From Marilutibacter spongiae (GTDB lineage: Bacteria; Pseudomonadota; Gammaproteobacteria; Xanthomonadales; Xanthomonadaceae), in NCBI RefSeq assembly GCF_014145325.1, contig NZ_JACHTF010000016.1:1-64000 (forward strand): a DNA stretch of 64,000 nt, read 5' to 3'. Positions 16,675 to 24,644 of this stretch are shown here, in pieces. Each line of letters begins with the position of its first letter. The first letter of the stretch is position 1. The translations under genes were made by a program, and so were the position numbers. The notes under the pieces are model-generated. The model ran no database searches. It worked only from the letters and a program-made list of their open reading frames with translations, and was not told the DNA's origin.

Positions 16675-19206
16675 ATGGGACAGGCCATGGTGCGACATCG
16701 CGCGGGCGAGGAAGGGGGCCTGCTGGACACCCCGGCCGGCATGCCGCCGGAGAAGCGGACCGGCGACGGCGGCGCGCTGACCCGTCGCCTCGCGCGCCGG
16801 TACCACGAACGCATCACCGGCCAGTTCACGATCCCCGGCCGCGAGGGCGACTACGCGCCGCTGCCGGCGGACCTGCCGCCGGGCCTGGCGGCGGCGCTGC
16901 GCGGGCGCGGCATCGACCGCCTCTACCGCCACCAGGCCGAGGCCTGGGACGCCGCCCGCCGTGGCGAGCATGTCGCCGTGGTGACGCCGACCGCCTCGGG
17001 CAAGTCGCTGTGCTACACGCTGCCGGTCGCGGCGGCGGCGATCGAGGCCCGCGCGACGGGGGCCTCGTCGAAGGCGCTGTTCCTGTTCCCGACCAAGGCG
17101 CTGGCCCAGGACCAGGTGGCCGAGCTGCTCGATCTCAGCCGCGCCGGCGAGCTGGGCCTGAAGGCCTTCACCTTCGATGGCGACACGCCCGGCGACGCCC
17201 GCCAGGCGATCCGCCTGCACGGCGACATCGTGGTCAGCAACCCGGACATGCTCCACCAGGCGATCCTGCCCCACCACACCAAGTGGGCGCAGTTCTTCGA
17301 GAACCTGCGCTACGTGGTGATCGACGAGGTGCACAGCTACCGCGGGGTGTTCGGCAGCCACGTGACCAACGTGCTGCGCCGCCTGAAGCGGATCTGCGCG
17401 TTCTATGGCGCGTCGCCGCAGTTCATCCTGTGCTCGGCGACGATCGGCAACCCGCGCGAGCACGCACAGGCCCTGGTCGAGGCACCGGTGACCGCGATCG
17501 CCCGCTCCGGTGCCCCCAGCGGGGACCGGCATGTCCTGTTGTGGAACCCGCCGGTGGTCAACCCGGACCTCGGCCTGCGCGCTTCGGCGCGTTCGCAGAG
17601 CAACCGGATCGCCCGGATCGCGATCAAGGCCGGCCTCAAGACCCTGGTCTTCGCGCAATCGCGGACGATGGTCGAGGTGCTGACCAAGTACCTCAAGGAC
17701 GTCTTCGACGCCGACCCGCGCAAGCCGGCGCGCATCCGCGCCTACCGCGGCGGTTACCTGCCCACCGAACGCCGCGCGGCCGAGCGCGACATGCGCGATG
17801 GCCGTGTCGACGGCATCGTCAGTACTTCGGCGCTCGAACTGGGCGTGGACATCGGCAGCCTGGACGTGGTCGTGCTCAACGGCTATCCGGGCAGCGTCGC
17901 CGCCACCTGGCAACGCTTCGGCCGCGCCGGGCGCCGGCAAAAGCCTTCGCTCGGCGTCATGGTCGCCAGCTCGCAGCCGCTGGACCAGTACGTCGTCCGC
18001 CATCCCGAATTCTTCGGCGATGCCACGCCCGAGCATGCGCGCATCGCGCCCGACCAGCCGCTGATCCTGTTCGACCACATCCGCTGCGCGGCGTTCGAGC
18101 TGCCCTTCGAGGCCGGCGAAGCGCATGGCCCGGTCGACCCCGGGCTGTACCTGGAGGCGCTGGCCGAATCCGGCGTGGTGCACCGCGAGGGCGACCGCTG
18201 GGAATGGATCGCCGACAGCTATCCGGCCAACGCGGTCTCGCTGCGCTCGGTCGCCGATGGCAACTTCGTGGTCGTCGACCGCACCGACGGTCGCCAGCGC
18301 ATCATCGCCGAGGTCGACTACTCCGCCGCCGCGCTGACCCTCTACGAGGGCGCGATCCACATGGTCCAGAGCACGCCCTACCAGGTCGAGCGCCTCGACT
18401 GGGAGGGCCGCAAGGCCTACGTCACCCGGACCCATGTCGATTACTACACCGACGCGATCGACTACACCCGGCTCAAGGTGCTCGAACGCTTCGACCGCGA
18501 AGCCGCGGGCCGCGGCGAGGCGCAGCACGGCGAGGTGCACGTGGTGCGCCGGGTGTCGGGCTACAAGAAGATCCGCTACTACACCCACGAGAACATCGGC
18601 TACGGCCCGGTCAACCTGCCCGACCAGGAGCTGCACACCACGGCCGCCTGGTGGCAGGTGCCGCAGCCGCTCCTGCTGGCCTGGTTCGCGTCCCGGCAGG
18701 AGGCCCTGGACGGATTCCTGGGCGCCGCGCATGCGCTGCACCTGGTCGCAAGCGTGGCGGTCATGGCGGACGCCCGCGACCTGCAGCGCGCGGTGGGCAA
18801 TGGCGACGGCGCGTGGTCGGCGACGGCCGATGGCAGCGGTCGCGGCCAGGTCCGCGGCCTGGACGGCCAGCCGCGCGACATCGAGGACGAGGCCCGCTTC
18901 GTCCCGACCGTGTACCTGTACGACAACTTCCCCGGCGGCGTGGGCTTGAGCGAGCCGCTCTGGACGCGCCAGCGTGAACTGGTGCAGCGCGCCAGCGAGC
19001 TGGTGGCGGCCTGCGAATGCAGCGCCGGATGCCCGGCCTGCGTCGGCCCCATCCTCGCCGTCGACGAGGTCGCGCCGGGCACCGGCGCGGACGGTGCCGA
19101 CACCCGACCCGCGACACCGAAGGCGCTGGCGCTGCGGGTACTCGAACTGCTCGCGCCGGCGACGGCCGTGTCGCCGGTGGACGTCGGTCGAGGAACACCG
19201 GCATGA
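16675..19206 (+). CDS. mrfA: DEAD/DEAH helicase with DUF1998 Zn-binding C-terminus (MrfA/YprA type)
   Basis: 843-residue superfamily-2 DNA helicase. Walker A is TPTASGKS with Lys110; Walker B is DEVH at 217-220, followed by SYRGVFGSHVTNVLRRLKRI, which is characteristic of the MrfA/Hrq1-like group. SAT (FILCSATIGNP) and the C-terminal motor (TSALELGVDIGSLD, then QRFGRAGRR) are intact. Near the C terminus four cysteines, C780, C782, C786 and C789 (CECSAGCPACVG), form the family's metal site in the DUF1998 domain. In Bacillus the family acts with the exonuclease MrfB in a UvrABC-independent repair of mitomycin-type adducts. The ATG at 16675 has GGGAGG eight bases upstream. The next gene encodes the partner, 37 bp downstream. 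Confidence 0.9.
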   Translation: MGQAMVRHRAGEEGGLLDTPAGMPPEKRTGDGGALTRRLARRYHERITGQFTIPGREGDYAPLPADLPPGLAAALRGRGIDRLYRHQAEAWDAARRGEHVAVVTPTASGKSLCYTLPVAAAAIEARATGASSKALFLFPTKALAQDQVAELLDLSRAGELGLKAFTFDGDTPGDARQAIRLHGDIVVSNPDMLHQAILPHHTKWAQFFENLRYVVIDEVHSYRGVFGSHVTNVLRRLKRICAFYGASPQFILCSATIGNPREHAQALVEAPVTAIARSGAPSGDRHVLLWNPPVVNPDLGLRASARSQSNRIARIAIKAGLKTLVFAQSRTMVEVLTKYLKDVFDADPRKPARIRAYRGGYLPTERRAAERDMRDGRVDGIVSTSALELGVDIGSLDVVVLNGYPGSVAATWQRFGRAGRRQKPSLGVMVASSQPLDQYVVRHPEFFGDATPEHARIAPDQPLILFDHIRCAAFELPFEAGEAHGPVDPGLYLEALAESGVVHREGDRWEWIADSYPANAVSLRSVADGNFVVVDRTDGRQRIIAEVDYSAAALTLYEGAIHMVQSTPYQVERLDWEGRKAYVTRTHVDYYTDAIDYTRLKVLERFDREAAGRGEAQHGEVHVVRRVSGYKKIRYYTHENIGYGPVNLPDQELHTTAAWWQVPQPLLLAWFASRQEALDGFLGAAHALHLVASVAVMADARDLQRAVGNGDGAWSATADGSGRGQVRGLDGQPRDIEDEARFVPTVYLYDNFPGGVGLSEPLWTRQRELVQRASELVAACECSAGCPACVGPILAVDEVAPGTGADGADTRPATPKALALRVLELLAPATAVSPVDVGRGTPA

Positions 19207-19243
19207 CGCCTCGATTGTCATCGCCGCCAGCGGACCACCTGGC

Positions 19244-20143
19244 ATGAGCCTTGCGCTGGAGTGCCTGCGCACCCTGCAGCGGCAGTCCGGCGCTACGCGT
19301 CCGGCGGCGGCGGACGCACTGCCGCCACGGCCGCCGGATGCGGTCGCCGCGGACACGCCGGCGCAGGCCCTTCGCCGGCTGCTCGCGCCGCGCCTGCGCA
19401 CCCAGGCGCCGGCACCGCTGCCCGCGGCGGCACGCGAACTGCCCGGCGAGGCCATCGCCGATGGCCTGCGGCTGGTCACGAGCTGGCAGGCGTTCGCGCC
19501 GCCGGCCGCGCCCATACCGCTCGCCTTCGCACGGCGCGGGGACGCCGTCGCCCCCGGGCGCTTCCTGTTCTTCGACACCGAGACCACCGGCCTGGCCGGC
19601 GGCACCGGCACCCGCGCCTTCCAGATAGGCGCCGCCGACTGGCACGCGGGCGGCCTGCGGGTGCGGCAACTGCTGATGACCACGATGGCCGCCGAGCCGG
19701 CGATGCTGCGCGCCTTCGCAACGTGGCTGGCACCCGACACGCTGCTGTGCAGCTACAACGGCCGCTGTTACGACGCACCGCTGCTCAAGGCGCGCTATCG
19801 CCTGGCCCGGCTGCCCGAACCGCTCGGCGCACTCGAACACCTGGACCTGCTGTTTCCCACGCGGCGCTTCCACAAGGGGCGTTGGGAGGACTGCCGGCTC
19901 TCGACGATCGAGCGCCGGCTGCTCGGGATCGTGCGCGAGGACGACCTGCCCGGCGCCCAGGCGCCCGCCGCCTGGCTGGGCTACCTGCGCGGTGGCGCGT
20001 CGACCGAGCTGCGGCGCGTCTGCGCCCACAACCACCAGGACGTGGTGACGCTCGCGCGCCTGTTGCTGGCGCTTGCCGGCAGCGCCGACGACAACGCCAT
20101 CGCGTTGCCGGGCCTTCATGCCACGCGAACGGGCGGGGTGTAG
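19244..20143 (+). CDS. mrfB: RNase H-like (DEDD) exonuclease, MrfB/YprB type
   Basis: 299 residues. After an Ala/Pro-rich N-terminal third, the nuclease core starts at about residue 105 with FLFFDTETTGLAGGTGT (motif I, Asp and Glu), continues with LLCSYNGRCYDAPLLKARY (motif II, Asp) and ends with CAHNHQDVVTLARLL (motif III, Asp). These are DEDD exonuclease motifs. It lies immediately behind the MrfA-like helicase and is almost certainly co-transcribed. In Bacillus, MrfB is the nuclease of the MrfAB pathway. The start is the ATG at 19244; the open frame extends upstream into the helicase gene but only as a shadow. The N-terminal segment is longer than I would expect and looks disordered. Confidence 0.87.
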   Translation: MSLALECLRTLQRQSGATRPAAADALPPRPPDAVAADTPAQALRRLLAPRLRTQAPAPLPAAARELPGEAIADGLRLVTSWQAFAPPAAPIPLAFARRGDAVAPGRFLFFDTETTGLAGGTGTRAFQIGAADWHAGGLRVRQLLMTTMAAEPAMLRAFATWLAPDTLLCSYNGRCYDAPLLKARYRLARLPEPLGALEHLDLLFPTRRFHKGRWEDCRLSTIERRLLGIVREDDLPGAQAPAAWLGYLRGGASTELRRVCAHNHQDVVTLARLLLALAGSADDNAIALPGLHATRTGGV

Positions 20144-20175
20144 GCTGCGGCCTGAGCCTGTTCAGGAGCGTTCCC

Positions 20176-20487
20176 ATGTCCACCCCGATCCGCCTGCTGT
20201 CCCTCGCCGCGTCCGCTTCCGCCCTGCTCGCGCTGGCCGCCTGCGCGACCACCGCCTCCGCACCGCCCGCCGGACAGATGGCCGGCACCTGCAACGCGCA
20301 GGGCGCGCACTGGGCGATCGGCAACGCCCCCGACCAGGACGTCGTCAACCGCATCCTGCAGGACACCGGCAGCCGCGACGCCCGCGTGCTGACGCCCGGC
20401 ATGGCGGCGACGATGGACTACCGCCCGGACCGCGTGAACATCGACGTCAACGATCGCGGCGCCATCACCGGCATCCGCTGCGGTTGA
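20176..20487 (+). CDS. I78 family peptidase inhibitor, lipoprotein (copy 1)
   Basis: 103 residues. A lipobox LAALAAC near residue 23 follows a lipoprotein signal peptide. The mature part has the I78 pattern: a Cys near the start, AIGNAPDQDVVNRI, a central Arg-Val-Leu (ARVLTPG), TMDYRPDRVNIDVNDRG and a terminal CG. Two Cys residues could form the conserved disulfide. The family includes small inhibitors of serine and other proteases. The ATG at 20176 has AGGAG seven bases upstream. It starts 32 bp after the nuclease gene and is followed after 14 bp by a related gene. Confidence 0.88.
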   Translation: MSTPIRLLSLAASASALLALAACATTASAPPAGQMAGTCNAQGAHWAIGNAPDQDVVNRILQDTGSRDARVLTPGMAATMDYRPDRVNIDVNDRGAITGIRCG

Positions 20488-20501
20488 GACGGAGCCGCAC
20501 G

Positions 20502-20864
20502 ATGACCGCGTTCGATCGCCATCCCCGCATCCGCTGCCTGACCCTGTCCACGCTCGGCGTGGCGCTGCTGTCGGTGGCGGCCTGTTCCCCCGCCGCGCCG
20601 CCGACCACCACGTCGCGCCAGGCGCCGCCCATGTCGGACCCCATGCCCCCCATGCTCAAGACCTGCGATCCCGAGAAAGCCAAGGCCGATGCCATCGGCA
20701 AGCCCGCCAACGAGGCGAACATCGAACAGGCACGCATCGCCAGCGGCGCCGAACGCGTGCGCGTCATCAAGCCGGGGATGATGGTGACCCTGGAGTTCGT
20801 CGAGAGCCGTCTGAACGTCGACGTCGACGAGGACGGCAACATCAGCAACCTGCGCTGCGGCTGA
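20502..20864 (+). CDS. I78-like peptidase inhibitor, lipoprotein (copy 2, divergent)
   Basis: 120 residues with a lipobox (LLSVAAC). It shares the first copy's layout (Cys, AIGKPANEANIEQARIAS, RVRVIKPGMMVTLEF, RLNVDVDEDGNI, final CG), so it is most likely a tandem duplicate. Its reactive stretch has diverged: the TMDYRPD block of copy 1 is VTLEFVES here, and a Pro/Met-rich linker (PPMSDPMPPM) follows the lipid anchor. This suggests a different target protease, which is inference. The ATG at 20502 has GGAG eight to nine bases upstream. Confidence 0.82.
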   Translation: MTAFDRHPRIRCLTLSTLGVALLSVAACSPAAPPTTTSRQAPPMSDPMPPMLKTCDPEKAKADAIGKPANEANIEQARIASGAERVRVIKPGMMVTLEFVESRLNVDVDEDGNISNLRCG

Positions 20865-20895
20865 CGTCACCACCCGCGCCGCCCGGCACGCGGCT

Positions 20896-21129
20896 TCAGA
20901 CGCGGTCGTCCAGCCCCTTGACGCCGTTGTGGCGGGCGCAGTGGGCGCAGCAATAGACCGTGCCGTCGGCTTCCACGCCGTGGCCGATGACCCGGCAACC
21001 GCAATGCGCGCAGGTTGGCGCGGTGCGCTGGATGGCGCACTCGAACGAGTCGAAGGTGCCGCTGCCCCAGGCCGTGGTGACGGTGAAGGCCTTGTCGTAT
21101 TCGTTGCCGCAGACGTCGCAGGTCGCCAT
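20896..21129 (-). CDS. Small cysteine-rich metal-binding-type protein
   Basis: 77 residues starting MATCDVCGNEYDKAF, with three CxxC pairs (CDVC, CAHC, CAHCAR preceded by CC) and nearby His residues, an arrangement that would bind one or two zinc or other ions. Similar short proteins are often annotated as prokaryotic metallothionein-like, but they lack the high Cys density of true SmtA, so I leave the function open. The ATG at 21129 has GAGG eight bases upstream. It is downstream of and parallel to topoisomerase IB with a 73-bp gap. Confidence 0.8.
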   Translation of the reverse strand: MATCDVCGNEYDKAFTVTTAWGSGTFDSFECAIQRTAPTCAHCGCRVIGHGVEADGTVYCCAHCARHNGVKGLDDRV

Positions 21130-21202
21130 GGGGAATACCTCGGTGCTTTTGGGGTCGGTCGCCAGTGTCCCCCGCGGTGCGGCCAGGGCAGGTGAAGCCC
21201 GT

Positions 21203-22285
21203 TCAGTCGCGTCGCGCGCGCTTGAGGAAGGCCAGCGCGGCGCGTTCCCACTGGCGCGCCCCGCGAGCGCCGTTGGCGCCGCCACGCGCGGCCGCCCGGT
21301 GCACGCGCCCATCCCGCCACCCCGCCCAGACCGTGGGATCGACATAGGCGCGTCGGCACACCGCCGGCGTGTTGCCGAGCAGGCCGGCGACGTCCGCCAG
21401 CACCGCGGTTTCGACGGCCTTGAGTGCGCGCTCCGAGGGCGCCTTGCCATTGCGGCCCTCGGGCACCGGGGTGGTCGCCAGGCGCTGGAATGCGGCGAGC
21501 GTCGCGCCCCAGGTGCGGAAATCCTTGGCGGTGAAGGCCTCGCCCATCGCCTCGTGCAGGTAGTCGTTGAGGTCGCCCGAATCCACCGGCACCACCTCGC
21601 CTTCGTCGTCGCGGTACTGGAACAGCCACTGTCCGGGCAGCTGCTGGATGCGGCGCAGCTGCCGCGCCAGGCGCGCGTCGTCGAGCGCGGCCTCGTGGCG
21701 CAGGCCGGACTTGCCCTTGAAGCGGAACTGCACGCGGCCTCCTTTGAGGAAATCGACATGGCGGTTGCGCAGGGTGGTCAGCCCGAACGAGCCGTTTTCC
21801 CGCCGGTAGGCCTCGTTGCCGACGCGCAGCAGGGTCTCGGCCATCACCGCCACCGCCAGGGCAAGCACCTTGCGCTTGGGCCAGCCGCGCTCGGCCAGGT
21901 CCTGGCGCAGGCGCCTGCGCAAGCGCGGCAGGGCACGGCCGAAGGCGACGATGCGCTCGAACTTGCCTTCGCCGCTGGCCTGCTGCCAGTCCGGGTGGTA
22001 GCGGTACTGCTTGCGCCCGCGGGCATCGCGACCGGTCGCCTGCAGGTGCCCGTTGGCGAATCGGCTGATCCACACGTCGGTGTACGCCGGCGGGATCGCC
22101 AACGCCTTGAAGCGCGCGATCAGGGCCGGGTCGCGGACGATCCGCCCCTCCGGGTCGCGGTAGCCGAAGCCCCGGCCCCGGCGGTGGCGCGAGTAGCCTG
22201 GCATCGCGTCGCTGACATGGCGCAGGCCGGCCTCGCGTGCCTGGCGCGCGGCTTCCGGATCGTGTTCGCTAGGGGCGGCGGTCAT
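21203..22285 (-). CDS. DNA topoisomerase IB (bacterial, eukaryote-like)
   Basis: 360 residues. The N-terminal domain has IPPAYTDVWISRFANGHLQA. The catalytic core shows the Arg of LRVGNEAYRRENGSFGLTTL, the Lys of FKGKSGLRHE, the His/Arg-bearing KDFRTWGATL block and the active Tyr314 in CRRAYVDP. The enzyme relaxes supercoils by making a 3'-phosphotyrosyl nick without ATP. The length is typical of bacterial type IB enzymes (about 350). The ATG at 22285 is the accepted start. It is head-to-head with the lipoprotein/CDF pair, 119 bp apart. Confidence 0.95.
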   Translation of the reverse strand: MTAAPSEHDPEAARQAREAGLRHVSDAMPGYSRHRRGRGFGYRDPEGRIVRDPALIARFKALAIPPAYTDVWISRFANGHLQATGRDARGRKQYRYHPDWQQASGEGKFERIVAFGRALPRLRRRLRQDLAERGWPKRKVLALAVAVMAETLLRVGNEAYRRENGSFGLTTLRNRHVDFLKGGRVQFRFKGKSGLRHEAALDDARLARQLRRIQQLPGQWLFQYRDDEGEVVPVDSGDLNDYLHEAMGEAFTAKDFRTWGATLAAFQRLATTPVPEGRNGKAPSERALKAVETAVLADVAGLLGNTPAVCRRAYVDPTVWAGWRDGRVHRAAARGGANGARGARQWERAALAFLKRARRD

Positions 22286-22404
22286 CCCGGATCGATAGCC
22301 GATCGCGGATCAAGGGCGCGCCAAGATCCGCTCCGCGCCTGCACCTCGCCCACACGCGCCGGCGCCGACACTGCGCATCCGTCTCCTCGATCGAAGCCCG
22401 CCCG

Positions 22405-22914
22405 ATGCCCGTCGCCCCGTCACCCGCATGGCTGCTGCGCTGCCTCGCCGCCCTGGCCCTGCTGGGGCTGGGCGCCTGCAGCGATTACCCGCGCGATCCC
22501 GAACGGACCCTGGCGCAGGTCCAGGGCGGGGTGCTGCACGCGGGGGTCGTGCACGATCCGCCCTTCGTGGTCCTGGTCCCCGGCCGCGCGCCATCGGGAC
22601 CGGAGGTCTGGCTGGTGGAGGCGTTCGCCGCGCGCCACGACGCGCGCGTGGACTGGCAGGTCGGCACGCATGACCGCTTGATGCAACGACTCGAGGACTT
22701 CGGCCTCGACCTCGTCGTGGGCGGCACCGCACCCGACTCGCCCTGGAAAAAGCGCGTCGCGCTGAGCGAGCCGTTCCGCGACGTCGACGAAGCCGGCACG
22801 CCGGTGATGCGCGTCCTCGCGCTGCCGCCGGGCGAGAACGCCTGGCAGCTGGAGGTGGAGGCCTACCTGCGCAGCGGGGCAGCGCGCGCGCGCCTGGGGA
22901 GCGAGGCCCGATGA
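22405..22914 (+). CDS. Short substrate-binding (SBP_bac_3-like) lipoprotein
   Basis: 169 residues. A lipobox LLGLGAC sits near residue 27. The mature part follows the start of a family-3 solute-binding protein: VLHAGVVHDPPFVV, EVWLVEAFAARHDARVDWQVG, then MQRLEDFGLDLVVGGTAPDSPW and ALSEPF. It stops at about 145 mature residues, roughly two thirds of the usual length, so it may contain one lobe only. The reading frame is intact and ends in a clean ATGA overlap with the CDF gene, arguing that the short form is functional rather than decayed. No permease gene is near. Its role with the transporter is unknown. Confidence 0.75.
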   Translation: MPVAPSPAWLLRCLAALALLGLGACSDYPRDPERTLAQVQGGVLHAGVVHDPPFVVLVPGRAPSGPEVWLVEAFAARHDARVDWQVGTHDRLMQRLEDFGLDLVVGGTAPDSPWKKRVALSEPFRDVDEAGTPVMRVLALPPGENAWQLEVEAYLRSGAARARLGSEAR

Positions 22915-23885
22915 GCGTGCGCCCCCACCATCCGCTGCCGACGCGCCAGGCCGCGATGCTCCGTCGCGCGGAAGTGCTGAGCGCGATCACCCTGGTCGCG
23001 CTGGCCTGCACCGCCGTGCTGATGTACCTGGCGATGGGCGAGTCGCAGGCCATGAAGACCGCGTGGGCGGAGGACCTGCTGAGCATGGTGCCGCCGCTGG
23101 GTTTCCTGCTGGCCGCGCGCTTCTCGCGCAAGCCGCCGGACGCGACCTACGTCAACGGTCGCGCGCGCGCCTTCGACATCGCCTTCCTCGCCTCGGCGGT
23201 GGCGCTGTCGGGGGTGGGCGTCTGGCTGGTGGTCGACAACGTGACCGCGCTGGCCACGCGCGAGCATCCCGCGATCGGCAGCGTGCAGCTGCTCGGCCAC
23301 CACGTCTGGCTGGGCTGGGTGATGATCGCCGCCCTGCTGGCCAGCGCGATCCCGCCGGTGATACTCGGCCGGCTGAAGATCAAGCTGGCGCGCGAGTTGC
23401 ACCTCAAGCCCCTGCATACCGACGCGGACATGAACAAGGCCGACTGGATGACGGCGCTGGCGGGCGTGGCCGGCATCATCGGGATCGGCTTCGGCTGGTG
23501 GTGGGCCGACGCGGTCGCCGCGCTGGTGATCGCCGGCGACGTGCTGCACGACGGCGTGCGCAACATGCTGCATGCAATCCGCGACCTGCACGATGCGCGG
23601 CCCGAGACCGTCGAGCGCGGCCAGGCCGATCCGGTGGTCGAGCGCATCCGCGAACGGGTCATGGCGCTGGACTGGGTGGAGGACTGCGAGTTGCGCCTGC
23701 ACGAGGAAGGCATGCGCCTGTGTGGCGTCCTGGTGGTGGTGCCGCGCGACCAGCGCGCGCTGGCCCCGCGCCTGGCCGAGGCGCAGGCGACCGCGCGCGA
23801 GGCGCACTGGCGCGTCGACGACCTGGTGGCGACGTTCGACCAGGCCCTGCCGGCGGAGGTCCCCGCGCCGGACGCGCCCGCCTGA
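22911..23885 (+). CDS. Divergent cation diffusion facilitator (CDF) transporter
   Basis: 324 residues with about six membrane helices and a C-terminal cytoplasmic ferredoxin-like domain (DPVVERIRERVMALDWVEDC...). It starts inside the lipoprotein stop codon (ATGA). The family exports divalent metals. Two features are odd. In helix 2 the expected D/HxxxD pair reads AEDLLSM (Asp55, then Met59), and in helix 5 the pair reads M174-N-K-A-D178. The canonical tetrahedral zinc site is therefore incomplete, so the cargo or mechanism may differ. The usual YPYGH-like loop is replaced by YVNGRARAFD. Confidence 0.85.
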   Translation: MSVRPHHPLPTRQAAMLRRAEVLSAITLVALACTAVLMYLAMGESQAMKTAWAEDLLSMVPPLGFLLAARFSRKPPDATYVNGRARAFDIAFLASAVALSGVGVWLVVDNVTALATREHPAIGSVQLLGHHVWLGWVMIAALLASAIPPVILGRLKIKLARELHLKPLHTDADMNKADWMTALAGVAGIIGIGFGWWWADAVAALVIAGDVLHDGVRNMLHAIRDLHDARPETVERGQADPVVERIRERVMALDWVEDCELRLHEEGMRLCGVLVVVPRDQRALAPRLAEAQATAREAHWRVDDLVATFDQALPAEVPAPDAPA

Positions 23886-23919
23886 CGGCGTCGCCTGGTC
23901 CACCGCCCCCCCTGGAACC

Positions 23920-24318
23920 GCAGGGTGGGGAGCGCGAAGCAGAACCCATCGTCCGTCTTGCGTGCAGCTTCGCGACGGTGGGTTTCGCCCTTGGCTCTAC
24001 CCACCCTGCGAGACGTGGCGAGAGCCAGCACCGTAGGGTGCAATAAGCGGAGCGCATTGCACCTGTTCCGCGAATCGCCGAGGACAACGATGGCGGTCTG
24101 GCCAGCGGATATACGAGGGACCCGCCCAAAGGGGGGACGCCTTTGACTTCACCCTCCACATTTCGAAGCAAAACCCATCATGCGTCGCAGCCTGACGCGA
24201 CGGTGGGTTTCGCCTTTGGCTCTACCCACCCTACGAGACGTGGCGAGAGACAGCACCGTAGGATGGGTAGCGCGAAGCAAAACCCATCGTCCGTCTTGCG
24301 TGCAGCTTCGCGACGCAG
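23920..24318. repeat. REP-like repeat cluster
   Basis: This gene-free stretch holds arms of the same family as the 6-kb array: blocks beginning AGGGTGGGGAGCGCGAAGC (23923) and GTAGGATGGGTAGCGCGAAG (24258), with inverted partner arms GGTGGGTTTCGCC at 23979 and 24201. Inside it, 24033-24063 is the GTAGGGTGCAAT palindrome seen at 6579 and 58801. Between 24085 and 24165 lies a different segment with a CCCGCCC...GGGGGG hairpin. The arms here are dispersed rather than in exact 113-bp register. Confidence 0.85.
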
Positions 24319-24334
24319 CAACAGCCGGACAGAC

Positions 24335-24577
24335 TCAGTCGTCGCCCTTGTTGCCGCTGAAATCGAGCTCGACCTCGTCGTCGTCGGACGACCAGGTCAT
24401 GCCCTGCTCGCGCTCGCACCAGGCCGGTACGGGTTCGCCCTTGGTCTCGCCGCGCATGCCGCTGCATTCGGGACGGGCGTCGACCGCGTCGCGAGTGTCG
24501 TGGTACTCGCCGGCGCCGCAGCCGGCCAGGAGGCCGCTCGCCAGCACCAGCGGCAGGACAGGGGTCAGGATGCGCAT
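24335..24577 (-). CDS. Small lipoprotein, acidic, unrecognised
   Basis: 80 residues. Signal peptide with lipobox LLAGC near residue 20, followed by a charged mature chain with two further Cys residues (PECSGM, AWCERE) and an acidic C terminus (SSDDDEVELDFSGNKGDD). GGAGG lies six bases upstream of the ATG at 24577, which makes the start secure. It is probably anchored in an envelope membrane. No family recognised. Confidence 0.75.
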   Translation of the reverse strand: MRILTPVLPLVLASGLLAGCGAGEYHDTRDAVDARPECSGMRGETKGEPVPAWCEREQGMTWSSDDDEVELDFSGNKGDD

Positions 24578-24644
24578 CGGGAACCTCCGGAAAATGGGCA
24601 CGGACAGAGTATGCGCCCCACGAAGTGGGCACGAGCGCCGTTGG

